Below, piece after piece: positions 23,114-32,944 of a DNA stretch of 40,172 nt. A program made the position numbers and the translations under genes. The first letter of the stretch is position 1, and each line of letters starts with the position of its first letter. This DNA is from Ruminococcus sp. GTDB lineage: Bacteria; Bacillota; Clostridia; Oscillospirales; Ruminococcaceae. The notes beneath the pieces were generated by a model that worked only from the letters and a program-made list of their open reading frames with translations, made no database searches and was not told the DNA's origin. The DNA lies in the NCBI GenBank assembly GCA_015066865.1, contig SVNQ01000014.1, positions 1-40,172 on the forward strand, written 5' to 3'.

Positions 23114-26107
23114 TTGAAGAACAAAAAAATGTCCGTACGGCTGGTCAGTATGCTGCTTGCGGCATTTCTTTCTGTACAGGCAATTCCTGTGACAGCGCAG
23201 GCTGAAACGGATGTGCCGGATGCAGAGGAAACTGCGGTACTGACACTGGCTGCTGCCGATGCCACGGTTGGAACGGAAGATACAGTGCCGCTGTATGTGG
23301 AGCAGGATAGCTACAGCGATTATTATGATATGTATGCAGAGGAACACAGACCCGAACAGGAGATTCTGATTCGAGGCAGTTCTTACACAGCATGCGAGTA
23401 CGAAAAGGATGCGGACGTGTCCATCGGAAGCTGCGGTACGGAGTATGCACAGGAGAATAAGGATGATATTCTCATCTGGAATGCAGCGGACGGCTCGGTG
23501 ACATACCGTCTGGATGTTCCGGAAACCGGTGTGTACTGTATGGAATTTTCCTATTTGCCGATACCGTCAAATATGGCGAATATCGAACTGAGCATTTTGA
23601 TCGACGGTAAAACGCCCTATGATACGGCATCCCGTGCAACACTGAATAAAGTGTATGTGAATAATGGCGAGATCAAACTTGATTCCCGCGGCAATCAGAT
23701 CCGCCCGTCCCAGAAGCAGATCGGAATGTGGCGTACTTCGCCCCTGTGGGACGTGGAGGGACTGTTTAATGTTCCGCTGATCTTTTATCTGGAAGAGGGA
23801 GAGCATGAGCTGCAGCTGGAGATTACCAAAGGCTATTTTGCACTGGAATATCTCAAGTTCTGCAACTTTGATGAACTGCCCTCCTATGAGGAATACAAAA
23901 ACAGCGTCAGCAGCAGTGTAACTGTTGAGGGAACACCAAGCACGCTGGTTCGTATTGAGGGCGAAGCTGCCGCATATAAGAGCGATTCCACACTCTATCC
24001 AACAACGGATAATTCCAGCTATCTGGCATCCCCCTCCAATCCTGCCAAAACTGTATATAATACGATTGGCAAGGACAACTGGAGCAAGGCGATGCAGACC
24101 ATTACTTGGAACATTCCGGCGGAGGAGCTGCCGCATGACGGCTGGTATAAGATCGGTATGAAGGCACGTCAGTCCCAGATGCGCGGATTCTATTCCAACC
24201 GCAGAATGTATGTGGATGGAAAGGTGCTCTGCGGAGAGCTTGACCAGATCAAGTACTATTATGATACGGAGTGGCAGATGGTATCTCCCACCGATGAAAA
24301 TGGTGAGGAAATCTATGTCTACCTTGAGGGCGGACAGGATCATACCATCACCCTTGAAGTCATGCCCGGTGAGATCGGCGAATCCATGCGTGTGCTGGAT
24401 GAAGCGGTGTTTGACATCAATACATATTATCGCAAGATCCTGATGATTACAGGGCCGTCTCCGGACAAGTACACGGATTACTATGTGCATGAGAAAATTC
24501 CGGAGCTGCTTGATGAGTTCAAGCGTTTGTCCGCCGACCTCAAGCGTATCAAAAAGGATATTGAAACACTTGCAGGCTCTGAGGGTTCCGAGGCTGCGTC
24601 GCTGGAGAGAATGTATCTGGTTCTGGACAATTGTCTGGAAAGACCGCTGCGTATTCCGGATTACCAGTCCCAGATCAAGGATAATATCACCGCGCTTTCC
24701 GCATGGATGCATGACTACCGTGGACAGCCGCTGGAAGTGGATTATCTTGAGATCGCATCCGCCGATCAGAAATTCAGCTCCGTAAAGGAAAATATATTCA
24801 AGTCCATGGCATTTGGCTGGCAGCGTTTTTATAGTTCCTTCTTTGAGGATTATACCACGCTTTCCGATGATATGGGCAAGGAGGCCATCAATGTCTGGGT
24901 CAGCCTCGGACGTGATCAGGCGCTTGTTGTCAAGTCCCTCGTGGATTCACAATTTGCTCCAAACCATGATACCAAAGTTTCCGTCAACCTCGTTGTGGGC
25001 GGCGTTGTGGAAGCGACACTTGCAGGAAAAGGTCCCGACGTGGCACTGTACCTCGGCGGTGAATTTCCTGTGAATCTTGCCGCAAGAAATCTTCTTGTGG
25101 ACATGACTGAATTTGACGACTATGAGGAAGTCTCACAGAGGTTCCATCCGCAGGCAACCGTAGCGTACAGCTTTGATGATGGCGTGTACGGCATGCCCCT
25201 GACGCAGAGCTGGGCAATGATGTTCTATCGTAAGGACATCCTCAGCGAGCTGGGTCTGGAAGGGCCGCCTGAAACATGGACTGAGGTGATCGACATCCTT
25301 CCGGCGCTGCAGAGAAATTATATGTATATGGGTCTTGTGCTGCCCGTTGTGTCGGGTACGAATGCGACCATTTCCGCCGCAACCGAATCCGGTCATACCT
25401 TTGCGGCACTGATGCTGCAGCAGAATCAGAATTATTATAACGCTGCACAGACCGTTACAAATTTTGACAGCATTGAAGCAGTTCAGGCATTTGAGCAGTG
25501 GACGGATCTGTATACCAAGTATGGTTTCGAGCAGACCTATGACGGATTCAGCCGTTTCCGTACCGGTGAATATCCGATCGTTATTTCCGATTACTCGTTC
25601 TTCAATCAGCTGACAGTTGCGTCTCCTGAAATCAAGGGACTGTGGGGATTCACGAAGATTCCCGGAACATTGCAGGAGGATGGCAGTATTTCCCATGCGG
25701 TCAATTCCACCTCCGCAGGCGCCGTCATTTTCAAGCAGTGCAAGGATAAGGAAGGTGCATGGGATTTCATCAAGTGGTTTACCTCTGCGGATGTGCAGGT
25801 GGAATACGCCACACAGATCGAGGGCTTGCTCGGTCAGCTTGGACGCTATACGCCGGCTAATATTGAAGCACTGCAGCAGCTTTCATGGTCAAAGGAAGAA
25901 CAGGCGATTCTTCTCAATGCACAGAGCGAGCTTCAGGAAATTCCGATCATTCCGGCATCCTATGCCGTAACACGCAATATCATGAATGCATTCCGTGAAA
26001 CCGTCAATAACGGCGAAAATCCTCGTGATACGCTCCTCTGGTACAACCGAGATATTAATGCGGAAATTACCAGAAAGCGTGAAAATCTGGGGCTTTCCAC
26101 CGAATAG
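23114..26107 (+). CDS. Giant solute-binding protein with N-terminal carbohydrate-binding-like domains
   Basis: About 997 residues from TTG 23114 (GGCGGAG five bases upstream), starting with a signal peptide of about 30 residues ending AQA. Two beta-sandwich, galactose-binding-like regions follow (about 79-255 and 272-439; both show body-of-strand patterns such as EGEHELQLEITKGYFALEYL and GGQDHTITLEVMPG). Next is a helical spacer (about 459-535) and then a family 1 extracellular sugar-binding domain (about 585-990, with KGPDVALYLGGEFP, YGMPLTQSWAMMFYRKDILSELG and NSTSAGAVIF). Normal sugar-binding proteins are 400-450 residues, so this one is more than doubled. There is no lipobox; it may be held by the N-terminal domains. 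It heads an operon with two permease pairs. The ligand is unknown. Confidence 0.85.
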   Translation: MKNKKMSVRLVSMLLAAFLSVQAIPVTAQAETDVPDAEETAVLTLAAADATVGTEDTVPLYVEQDSYSDYYDMYAEEHRPEQEILIRGSSYTACEYEKDADVSIGSCGTEYAQENKDDILIWNAADGSVTYRLDVPETGVYCMEFSYLPIPSNMANIELSILIDGKTPYDTASRATLNKVYVNNGEIKLDSRGNQIRPSQKQIGMWRTSPLWDVEGLFNVPLIFYLEEGEHELQLEITKGYFALEYLKFCNFDELPSYEEYKNSVSSSVTVEGTPSTLVRIEGEAAAYKSDSTLYPTTDNSSYLASPSNPAKTVYNTIGKDNWSKAMQTITWNIPAEELPHDGWYKIGMKARQSQMRGFYSNRRMYVDGKVLCGELDQIKYYYDTEWQMVSPTDENGEEIYVYLEGGQDHTITLEVMPGEIGESMRVLDEAVFDINTYYRKILMITGPSPDKYTDYYVHEKIPELLDEFKRLSADLKRIKKDIETLAGSEGSEAASLERMYLVLDNCLERPLRIPDYQSQIKDNITALSAWMHDYRGQPLEVDYLEIASADQKFSSVKENIFKSMAFGWQRFYSSFFEDYTTLSDDMGKEAINVWVSLGRDQALVVKSLVDSQFAPNHDTKVSVNLVVGGVVEATLAGKGPDVALYLGGEFPVNLAARNLLVDMTEFDDYEEVSQRFHPQATVAYSFDDGVYGMPLTQSWAMMFYRKDILSELGLEGPPETWTEVIDILPALQRNYMYMGLVLPVVSGTNATISAATESGHTFAALMLQQNQNYYNAAQTVTNFDSIEAVQAFEQWTDLYTKYGFEQTYDGFSRFRTGEYPIVISDYSFFNQLTVASPEIKGLWGFTKIPGTLQEDGSISHAVNSTSAGAVIFKQCKDKEGAWDFIKWFTSADVQVEYATQIEGLLGQLGRYTPANIEALQQLSWSKEEQAILLNAQSELQEIPIIPASYAVTRNIMNAFRETVNNGENPRDTLLWYNRDINAEITRKRENLGLSTE

Positions 26108-26160
26108 ACGAAAAACGGGCGGCGGTAAGCCGCAATATAATAAGTAAGGAGGGGTTTCAT

Positions 26161-27093
26161 TTGGATAGTGCTGCTATCGGAAAACGCAGCAAAGCGGAAA
26201 ACAGACGTCTGATCTGGCTGCAAATGAAACAGAATAAGGAATGCTATCTCATGATGGCGCCGTTCATGCTGGTATTTCTGGTGTTTACTATCATACCGGT
26301 TGTTATGTCCCTGCCGATGGGCTTTACGGACTTTGATATGGCACAGCTCCCGAAATTTGTCGGTCTGTCCAATTATACCACCCTGTTTCTGAATGACAGC
26401 ATTTTCATTCAATCCATCAGGGTAACGCTTGTATTTGCGATTTTTACAGGACCTTTGAGCTATGTGCTTTGTTTCCTGCTTGCGTGGCTCATCAATGAGC
26501 TGCATCCGAAGCTCAAGACCATTTTCACGCTGATTTTCTACGCACCGTCCATGGCGAATGTCTATTCGGTGTGGCAGCTGATTTTCAGCGGTGATTCCTA
26601 CGGTTACATTAACTCCATTCTGCTGAATCTGGGCATCATCACATCCCCCATCCAGTGGCTGACGGATGGCAACTATGTACTCGGTGTCACCATTGTTGTA
26701 CAGCTCTGGATCAGCCTCGGTGCGGGCTTCCTTGCGCTGCGTGCAGGTTTCCAGAATATTGACCGTTCCCAGTATGAGGCAGGTGCAATTGAAGGCATCA
26801 AGAATCGCTGGCAGGAACTGATCTATATTACGATTCCGTCCATGGGACCGCAGCTGATGTTCGCTGCTGTCATGCAGATCGTCAGCTCCTTCACCGCAGG
26901 CACTGTTGCACAGAGTCTGGTCGGATTCCCAAGTACGGACTATAAGGCACATACCATCATGACGCATGCCTACGACTATGGTTGGGTGCGTTTTGAGATG
27001 GGTTATGCTTCCGCAATTTGTATGATCCTGTTTATTGCCATGTTCCTTGTCAATAAGCTGATCAGCAAAATGCTGAGCAAATACATGGATTAA
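26161..27093 (+). CDS. Sugar ABC transporter permease, first pair, subunit A
   Basis: 310 residues with a TTG start preceded by AAGGAGGGG. It has six membrane helices after a short basic N-terminus, in the CUT1 (LplB/MalF-like) arrangement. The coupling-helix motif reads YEAGAIEGIKNRWQELIYIT (about 202-221), ending in IP, where a separately made ATPase docks. It forms a heterodimer with the next gene, 12 bases downstream. No ATPase gene is in the operon, as is common for CUT1 importers in Firmicutes that share an MsmK-type ATPase. Confidence 0.92.
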   Translation: MDSAAIGKRSKAENRRLIWLQMKQNKECYLMMAPFMLVFLVFTIIPVVMSLPMGFTDFDMAQLPKFVGLSNYTTLFLNDSIFIQSIRVTLVFAIFTGPLSYVLCFLLAWLINELHPKLKTIFTLIFYAPSMANVYSVWQLIFSGDSYGYINSILLNLGIITSPIQWLTDGNYVLGVTIVVQLWISLGAGFLALRAGFQNIDRSQYEAGAIEGIKNRWQELIYITIPSMGPQLMFAAVMQIVSSFTAGTVAQSLVGFPSTDYKAHTIMTHAYDYGWVRFEMGYASAICMILFIAMFLVNKLISKMLSKYMD

Positions 27094-27105
27094 GGAGGCA
27101 AAAAG

Positions 27106-27978
27106 ATGACGGATACAAAAAAATTGAAAGCCTCCAACAAGCAAGCAGGCAGAAAAATCGGCGGAACCATTGTGATTTTTGCATTTCTGCTGATTCTGGG
27201 ACTGTTCATGGCACTGCCGATCTATCTGGCATGCATCATGTCCATCAAGCCAGTGCATGAACTGTTTGTGTTCCCGCCGAAGCTCTATGTCATTGACCCC
27301 ACGCTGGACAATTTCCGTGATATGTTCCAGACGCTCAGTGAAATGTGGGTTCCATTCTCACGTTATGTTGCCAATAGTGCGATCGTTACGATCTGTGTTA
27401 CGGCTGCACAGTGCATCTTTGCTTCCATGGCGGCATTCGTTCTGGCAAAGTGCAAGTTCCCCGGCAATAAGCTCTTGAACAATATTATCGTTGTTTCCCT
27501 GCTCTATCAGAGCAATGTTATCTACATTATGCAGTATATCGTTATGTCACAGCTCGGTTGGATCGATACCTACCTGGCACTGATCATGCCCTCCGTTGCA
27601 TCCCCCATGTGTCTGTTCCTGATGCGTCAGTCCATGAGTACGACACCGGATGCAATGATCGAGGCGGCAAAGGTGGACGGAGCCAATATGTTCACCATCT
27701 GCTGGAGGATCGTGATGCCCAACCAGAAACCTGCGCTGATGACCATGATCATCTTTGCATTTCAGGGTGCATGGAATATTCAGGGCGGTACGCTTGTCTA
27801 TAACGAAGCACTCAAGACGCTGCCGACCGTTGTACAGCAGGCAGCGAGTGCAGGTCTTGCAAGAGCAGGTGTTGCCATGGCAGCGGCAGTGTTCATGCTG
27901 ATTCCGCCGATCGTCATTTTCATGCTTGCCCAGAAGAACGTCATTGAAACAATGGCGCATTCCGGTATCAAGGATTAA
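27106..27978 (+). CDS. Sugar ABC transporter permease, first pair, subunit B
   Basis: 290 residues, six membrane helices, MalG/LplC-like. The EAA loop is MIEAAKVDGANMFTICWRIV (about 184-203), followed by MP. AAGGAGG lies before ATG 27106. It completes the first permease pair with the gene at 26161. The stop is 15 bases before the next gene. Confidence 0.92.
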   Translation: MTDTKKLKASNKQAGRKIGGTIVIFAFLLILGLFMALPIYLACIMSIKPVHELFVFPPKLYVIDPTLDNFRDMFQTLSEMWVPFSRYVANSAIVTICVTAAQCIFASMAAFVLAKCKFPGNKLLNNIIVVSLLYQSNVIYIMQYIVMSQLGWIDTYLALIMPSVASPMCLFLMRQSMSTTPDAMIEAAKVDGANMFTICWRIVMPNQKPALMTMIIFAFQGAWNIQGGTLVYNEALKTLPTVVQQAASAGLARAGVAMAAAVFMLIPPIVIFMLAQKNVIETMAHSGIKD

Positions 27979-27993
27979 GAAAGGGTGGTATTT

Positions 27994-29496
27994 GTGCAGC
28001 AAAAATTAAAAAAACTTGTTGTCAGCGCCCTTGCGGGAATGATGACTGCGGTGTTCTCAATGAACCTTGCGGTTTCTGCCGAGGAGCATTATGATGTATA
28101 TAACTACGACCGCTGGAGTGAAGCGATTCCTTCACAGGCAGGTTACCTTGCATCCCATTCTGTATCCGGACTGGATCTGGGAATCGGTGATTTTTCAAAA
28201 CCAAGCGATATATTCCGTGACGCATATGATCAGTTTTTCATCGTAGATACGGGAAATAATCGTATCGTTGTGACAAACAGTGATCTGACTGAAGCCGTGA
28301 CCATCATGGAAGAATTTTACTATGAAGATGGCACAGCAACAACGCTGAAAGATCCGGAGGGGATTTATGTTTCTCCGGAAACCGATCTGATCTATATTGC
28401 GGACTATAATAATTCCCGCGTGCTGGTCTGTGATTATGAGGGAAATGTCACAATGGAGATCACAAAGCCGGAATCTGACCTGTTCTCACAGGAACTGACA
28501 TTCCTGCCCCAGCGTGTGCTGGCAGATAAAGCGGGCAATGTCTATGTGGTTCTGGGAAATATTACCACAGGTGCCGCAATGTTCAACAGTGACGGGGAAT
28601 TTCAGGGATATTATGGTGCCAATACGGTAGAAGCAACTTCTCAGGTTATCATCAATCATTTCTGGAATCTGATTTCCACAGAGAAAATGCGTTCAAAATC
28701 CTCCCGAAGTGTACCAACCGGTATCACAAGCTTTGATCTGGACGATGAAGGATTTATCTATACCTGTACGCAGTCCACTTCCCAGAAGACCGATACCGTC
28801 AAGAAGCTCAATCCTGCGGGAAAGAACCTGTTCAGCAATATTGGCGTCACATGGGGTGATTTTGAATCCCTCTACGATGTCAGCACCAACCGCAGTTACC
28901 AGTCAATGATCTGTGATATTGAGGTTGCGGATGACGGCAATATCAATTGTCTTGACCTGACCTCCGGCAGAGTGTTCCAGTATGATAAGGAGGGCAATCT
29001 CCTGTTCATTTTTGGCAGCACTTCCGAACAGCTTGGCGGCTTCACGGAAGTTTCCGCCATCGAGTCCATCGGTGGAAAGATCATGGTTGCGGATTCCCGC
29101 AAGAACTATATTACGGTGTTTGAAGAAACCGACTTTGGCAGCATCGTGCATGAGGCAACCAACCTCTATAACGGCGGCTATTATGAAGAAGCGCTGGATC
29201 CGTGGTATAAGGTGCTGCAGTATGACGGCAATTACCGCCGTGCATTTCTGGGTATTTCTGCCGCATTGCTCGTTGAAGGTGATTATGAGGGCTCGATGAA
29301 GTATGCAAAGCTTGCGGATTCCCCCTATCGCTACAACAGAGCCTTTGAGGGCTGGAGAACAGAATTTCTCAGCGCGCATCTGACAGAGATCACAATTATA
29401 ATCAGTGTGATGGCAGTTGGCGGTATAGTATTGTATTTCTATCTGAAAAAACGCAGAAAAACAGCAAAGAGCAGAGAGGAGGCAGAAAAGGTATGA
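27994..29496 (+). CDS. Membrane-anchored extracellular NHL beta-propeller / TPR protein
   Basis: About 500 residues from GTG 27994 (AAAGGGTGG upstream; GTG 27985 is an alternative). A signal peptide (about 1-30) is followed by NHL-type repeats (about 45-375; typical units GIGDFSKPSDIFRDAYDQFF with IVDTGNNRIVV, and DPEGIYVSPETDLIYIADYN). A pair of TPR-like helices (about 385-440, LYNGGYYEEALDPWYKVLQY), one membrane helix (about 465-484) and a basic cytoplasmic tail come after. NHL propellers bind proteins or polymers. Type I topology places the propeller outside, next to the uptake machinery. Its stop overlaps the next start by four bases (ATGA). Confidence 0.8.
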   Translation: MQQKLKKLVVSALAGMMTAVFSMNLAVSAEEHYDVYNYDRWSEAIPSQAGYLASHSVSGLDLGIGDFSKPSDIFRDAYDQFFIVDTGNNRIVVTNSDLTEAVTIMEEFYYEDGTATTLKDPEGIYVSPETDLIYIADYNNSRVLVCDYEGNVTMEITKPESDLFSQELTFLPQRVLADKAGNVYVVLGNITTGAAMFNSDGEFQGYYGANTVEATSQVIINHFWNLISTEKMRSKSSRSVPTGITSFDLDDEGFIYTCTQSTSQKTDTVKKLNPAGKNLFSNIGVTWGDFESLYDVSTNRSYQSMICDIEVADDGNINCLDLTSGRVFQYDKEGNLLFIFGSTSEQLGGFTEVSAIESIGGKIMVADSRKNYITVFEETDFGSIVHEATNLYNGGYYEEALDPWYKVLQYDGNYRRAFLGISAALLVEGDYEGSMKYAKLADSPYRYNRAFEGWRTEFLSAHLTEITIIISVMAVGGIVLYFYLKKRRKTAKSREEAEKV

Positions 29497-30122
29497 TGGA
29501 TTTGAATAACCGTCAGTGGGTAAAACATGCGGTAACGCATCCATTTGAGGGTTTTGAAGATATGCGCTGGAAAAAGGCGGGATCAATGAAATATGCCATC
29601 ATCATTGTTCTGCTCTGGTTCGTTGCAGCTGTGTTCTACAACCGACTCTATGGCTTCCAGTTCTATGTGTCGGCGGATAAGATGTTCAATGTCATTCCCT
29701 ATATCGTGCGTACCATCGTCCTGTTTCTGACATGGGTTGTCGGAAACTGGGCAGTCTGCACGCTGCTTGACGGCGAGGGAACGATGCGGAATATCTTTGT
29801 TTACAGTGCCTATGCGCTGATTCCCTATGTGGCAAGCATCTATCTGGATGTATTCCTTTCGCATTTCCTGATTCGTGATGAGTTCGTTTTTATTGAAGCG
29901 ATCAACTACATCGGTCTTGGGTGGAGCGTAGTTCTGGTGTTTTCTGCCATCAAATCGGTGCATCAGTATTCCTTTCTCAAGACATTGGGCGCGATTGCAT
30001 TAACGATTGCCGCCATGCTGATCATGCTGTTTCTGCTGGTGCTGCTGCTCTCTCTGCTGCAGCAGGTATATGTGTTTGTATATTCCATTTACACGGAAAT
30101 AGCGTATCGACTGAAAGTATAA
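29493..30122 (+). CDS. Yip1-domain multi-pass membrane protein
   Basis: 209 residues with about five membrane helices (from about 30 to 200). The start region has HPFEGFEDMRWKKAGSMKYA, typical of bacterial Yip1-domain proteins found in such loci. The start overlaps the NHL gene stop (ATGA), and GAGGAGG lies upstream, so the two are made together. Its role is unknown; it may scaffold or regulate the transporter complex. The next gene starts 12 bases after its stop. Confidence 0.75.
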   Translation: MMDLNNRQWVKHAVTHPFEGFEDMRWKKAGSMKYAIIIVLLWFVAAVFYNRLYGFQFYVSADKMFNVIPYIVRTIVLFLTWVVGNWAVCTLLDGEGTMRNIFVYSAYALIPYVASIYLDVFLSHFLIRDEFVFIEAINYIGLGWSVVLVFSAIKSVHQYSFLKTLGAIALTIAAMLIMLFLLVLLLSLLQQVYVFVYSIYTEIAYRLKV

Positions 30123-30134
30123 GGCGGTGAAAGT

Positions 30135-32942
30135 ATGCAGTTAATAAAGAAAAAACGTGTTCTGGCATGTCTGCTGGCTGCAATGCTTGCACTTCCTGTA
30201 TGCGGTATGACAGTCAATTCCGAGGAACCTGAGGATACGGGTGCGGTGACGCAGGAGGATGAATCCGCAAAGTCTGAGGATGAAGAAAATGTAAAGATCA
30301 AGGAAGCTGTGGAAGAAGTCAGCATTGAAGCGGATGTGATCGAACAGTACATGAAATCCGTCGGCGAAATGGACGGCTATGCAGTTTACCTGCGCACAAA
30401 GGATTATAAAAAGGAAATTGAGGCTGAATTTCTTGCAAAAGTCGGTTCCGTCTATGAGGACGAGGACGAAGCGGAGGATGCAGCGGATGAGATCATTGAT
30501 CAGCTCAAAAAGGCGGAGCTTGCGATGATCGACACCGCAAGCGGAAAGCCCGCTGCTGTGTTCGACGAGGTCAAGGACAGCGTATATCTGAGCGATGCAG
30601 GGCGTTATCTGGTCGTTCTGAACGAAGATAATACCAAGGTACAGAAGATCCGTTACCGTGTATCAACGCTGGACAGCGAGTTTTTGTTCCTGACAAAGGA
30701 TAAGAACACACTGGAGCTGTACACGCAGGACTACAAGGAAGTCTATGTGAGCATGACGCTTGACGAGAAAAATGCAGATTCCTGCATTTACCGCAGCAGC
30801 GATAAGCTCTGGTGGGCAATGCTCAGTCCTGCACAAAATCAGGCATGGGCATGCGTCAAGCAGGTAGCGGAAAATGACGGCTTTGTCATGTATGTGGACG
30901 AATACACCGCAGTCATTGCATTGGAAAACAAGCAAAACGGCTATATCTGGTGGTCGTCGCCGCTGAATGCAAATCGTGATACCCGTGCAACAAAGCTTCT
31001 GTCCACACAGCTGCGCTCATCCGTGATGCTGCAATACGGCAATGAGGAATCCAGAAGTGTTACCAATCAGCGTTCCCTCGACGCCGCAGAACTCAAAGTC
31101 AAGGAAATTTCCGATGGTGTGGAGATCACCTATAAGTTTGATAAATCCGGTATCACGGTTCCCGTAACCTATAAGCTTCGTGAGGATTATCTGGAAACTG
31201 CTGTGGATTGCTCCAAAATCAAGGAAAGCAAGGCAAATTCCGGCATTGTTGCTACACAGCTGACGCTGATGGGCAATTTCGGTGCAGGTGCATCCGACGA
31301 GGAGGGATATTTTGTGCTTCCCGATGGCTGCGGTGCACTGGTGAATTTCAATAATGGAAAAATCAACTCCAAGGAGTATGCCCAGAGGGTGTACGGCAGG
31401 GACATCACAACAGTTCTGACGACCAAGTCACCCGTGACAGAAAAGATCCTGATGCCGGTATACGGTATTGTCAAGGAAGATAACGCCATGGCAGTAGTGA
31501 TAGAGGAGGGAGACGGTAATGCGACATTGAATACCAGTGTCAGCGGTCAGTCCCTGAGCAGCTACAATATCTGCAATTTTTCTTTCCAGCTGCGTGGATC
31601 GGATACTTTCATTCTGGGCGGAAATCAGGGCGGTTCCCTGACTGTGTTTGAAGAAGGCGGCATCAAGACCGAGAACATCAAGCTTCGTTATTATCCGATT
31701 GCCAAGGATGGTGCGGATTATGTGGATGTAGCGGAAGTGTACCGCAATTATCTGCTTGACGACGGCGGTGTAAAACGGAAGTCGGAGGCGGATCATACCG
31801 AAATGTATCTTGATCTGTATGGCGGCACTATGAAAACCAAATCCGTGCTGGGCATTCCGATTAATATGAAAACTGCCATGACACGCTATGATGAGGCACA
31901 GGAAATCATCAGCGGTCTTGTGGATTTCGGCGTGGAGGACATGGTTGTTGTATACAACAACTGGACAAACGAGGGAATTACCGGTAAGGTGGACAATAAG
32001 GCAAAACCAGCCGGCATTCTTGGCGGCTCCGGCAAGTTCAATGATCTGACGGATTATCTGGAGGAGCAGGGCTTTGCGTTCTATCCCTCGGTTAATAATA
32101 AGACATTTGTGTCCGGAAACGGTCATTACAGCTTTACGGATACTGCCATCCGCATTTCCGGCTCCTTCTCCAGACAGCCGGGCTATAACCTGTCCTATGG
32201 TGTGCAGGATGCATCGGTAAAAACAAGATCCTTGCTGTCACCGGCAGAATTTAAGGGAATATATGATAAGCTTTCGCAGCGTTATGTCAAGAAATCGCTG
32301 ACGGGCGTGAGCCTTGGTGAAATGACATCCACACTTTACGGCGATTACGGTAAGGTGGCAATGTCCCGTGATGACACAAAGACGGCATTGCAGGAATCCT
32401 ATCAATCTATTCAGGGCGCAGGACTTTCCGTCCTTGCGGATACTTGTGCAGCATATGCATTTCCCTATGCAGACCGTATTTCCGACGTTCCGCTGCAGTC
32501 AAGCGGTTTCGATGTGTTCGATGCAGATATTCCGTTCTATCAGATCGTCATGCATGGTGTGATCCCATATGCGGGTACCGCGATCAATGGCAGTGCCGAC
32601 AGTGATAATGCATTCCTCACATCCATTGCAACAGGATGCAATCCGGCGTATGATATGATCTACGCAGAAGCGAGCGATCTTAAGGATACGAAACTGGATA
32701 CATATTTCTATTCCCATTATGCATTCTGGCAGAAAACCGCTGCCGATCAGTATGCACTGGCATCGGAGCTTCTTTCCGGTGTGAGCGATCAGCTCATTAC
32801 TGATTACATGCGTGACGGAGATATTTCCATTACTGTGTATGAGGATGGAACGGAAATGATTGTGAATTACGAACAAGAAACGATTACAGTGAACGGCACG
32901 GAATATCGGCTGGCAGATATGTCAGCAGGGAAGGGAGAGTGA
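30135..32942 (+). CDS. Secreted DUF5696 protein, glycosidase-like
   Basis: 935 residues with a signal peptide (about 1-25) and a very acidic Glu/Asp spacer (about 28-65). The middle (about 70-545) is strand-rich. The C-terminal region (about 553-915) reads like a TIM-barrel glycoside hydrolase: alternating strand/helix pattern, VEDMVVVYNNWTNEGI, GFAFYPSVN, TGVSLGEMTSTLYGDYG (about 722-740, with a conserved Glu) and DVFDADIPFYQIVMHG (about 793-808). It matches my memory of DUF5696 proteins, which accompany Yip1 and NHL genes in Clostridia and Paenibacillus. No characterised enzyme is recalled, so substrate and catalytic residues are open. AAGGCGGTG precedes the start. Confidence 0.75.
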   Translation: MQLIKKKRVLACLLAAMLALPVCGMTVNSEEPEDTGAVTQEDESAKSEDEENVKIKEAVEEVSIEADVIEQYMKSVGEMDGYAVYLRTKDYKKEIEAEFLAKVGSVYEDEDEAEDAADEIIDQLKKAELAMIDTASGKPAAVFDEVKDSVYLSDAGRYLVVLNEDNTKVQKIRYRVSTLDSEFLFLTKDKNTLELYTQDYKEVYVSMTLDEKNADSCIYRSSDKLWWAMLSPAQNQAWACVKQVAENDGFVMYVDEYTAVIALENKQNGYIWWSSPLNANRDTRATKLLSTQLRSSVMLQYGNEESRSVTNQRSLDAAELKVKEISDGVEITYKFDKSGITVPVTYKLREDYLETAVDCSKIKESKANSGIVATQLTLMGNFGAGASDEEGYFVLPDGCGALVNFNNGKINSKEYAQRVYGRDITTVLTTKSPVTEKILMPVYGIVKEDNAMAVVIEEGDGNATLNTSVSGQSLSSYNICNFSFQLRGSDTFILGGNQGGSLTVFEEGGIKTENIKLRYYPIAKDGADYVDVAEVYRNYLLDDGGVKRKSEADHTEMYLDLYGGTMKTKSVLGIPINMKTAMTRYDEAQEIISGLVDFGVEDMVVVYNNWTNEGITGKVDNKAKPAGILGGSGKFNDLTDYLEEQGFAFYPSVNNKTFVSGNGHYSFTDTAIRISGSFSRQPGYNLSYGVQDASVKTRSLLSPAEFKGIYDKLSQRYVKKSLTGVSLGEMTSTLYGDYGKVAMSRDDTKTALQESYQSIQGAGLSVLADTCAAYAFPYADRISDVPLQSSGFDVFDADIPFYQIVMHGVIPYAGTAINGSADSDNAFLTSIATGCNPAYDMIYAEASDLKDTKLDTYFYSHYAFWQKTAADQYALASELLSGVSDQLITDYMRDGDISITVYEDGTEMIVNYEQETITVNGTEYRLADMSAGKGE

Positions 32943-32944
32943 GT

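Noticed and set aside
25960..27258. A 432-codon frame opposite the first permease
   Set aside because: It is antisense to a certain gene and spans two genes and their intergenic region, with His/Gln-rich composition.
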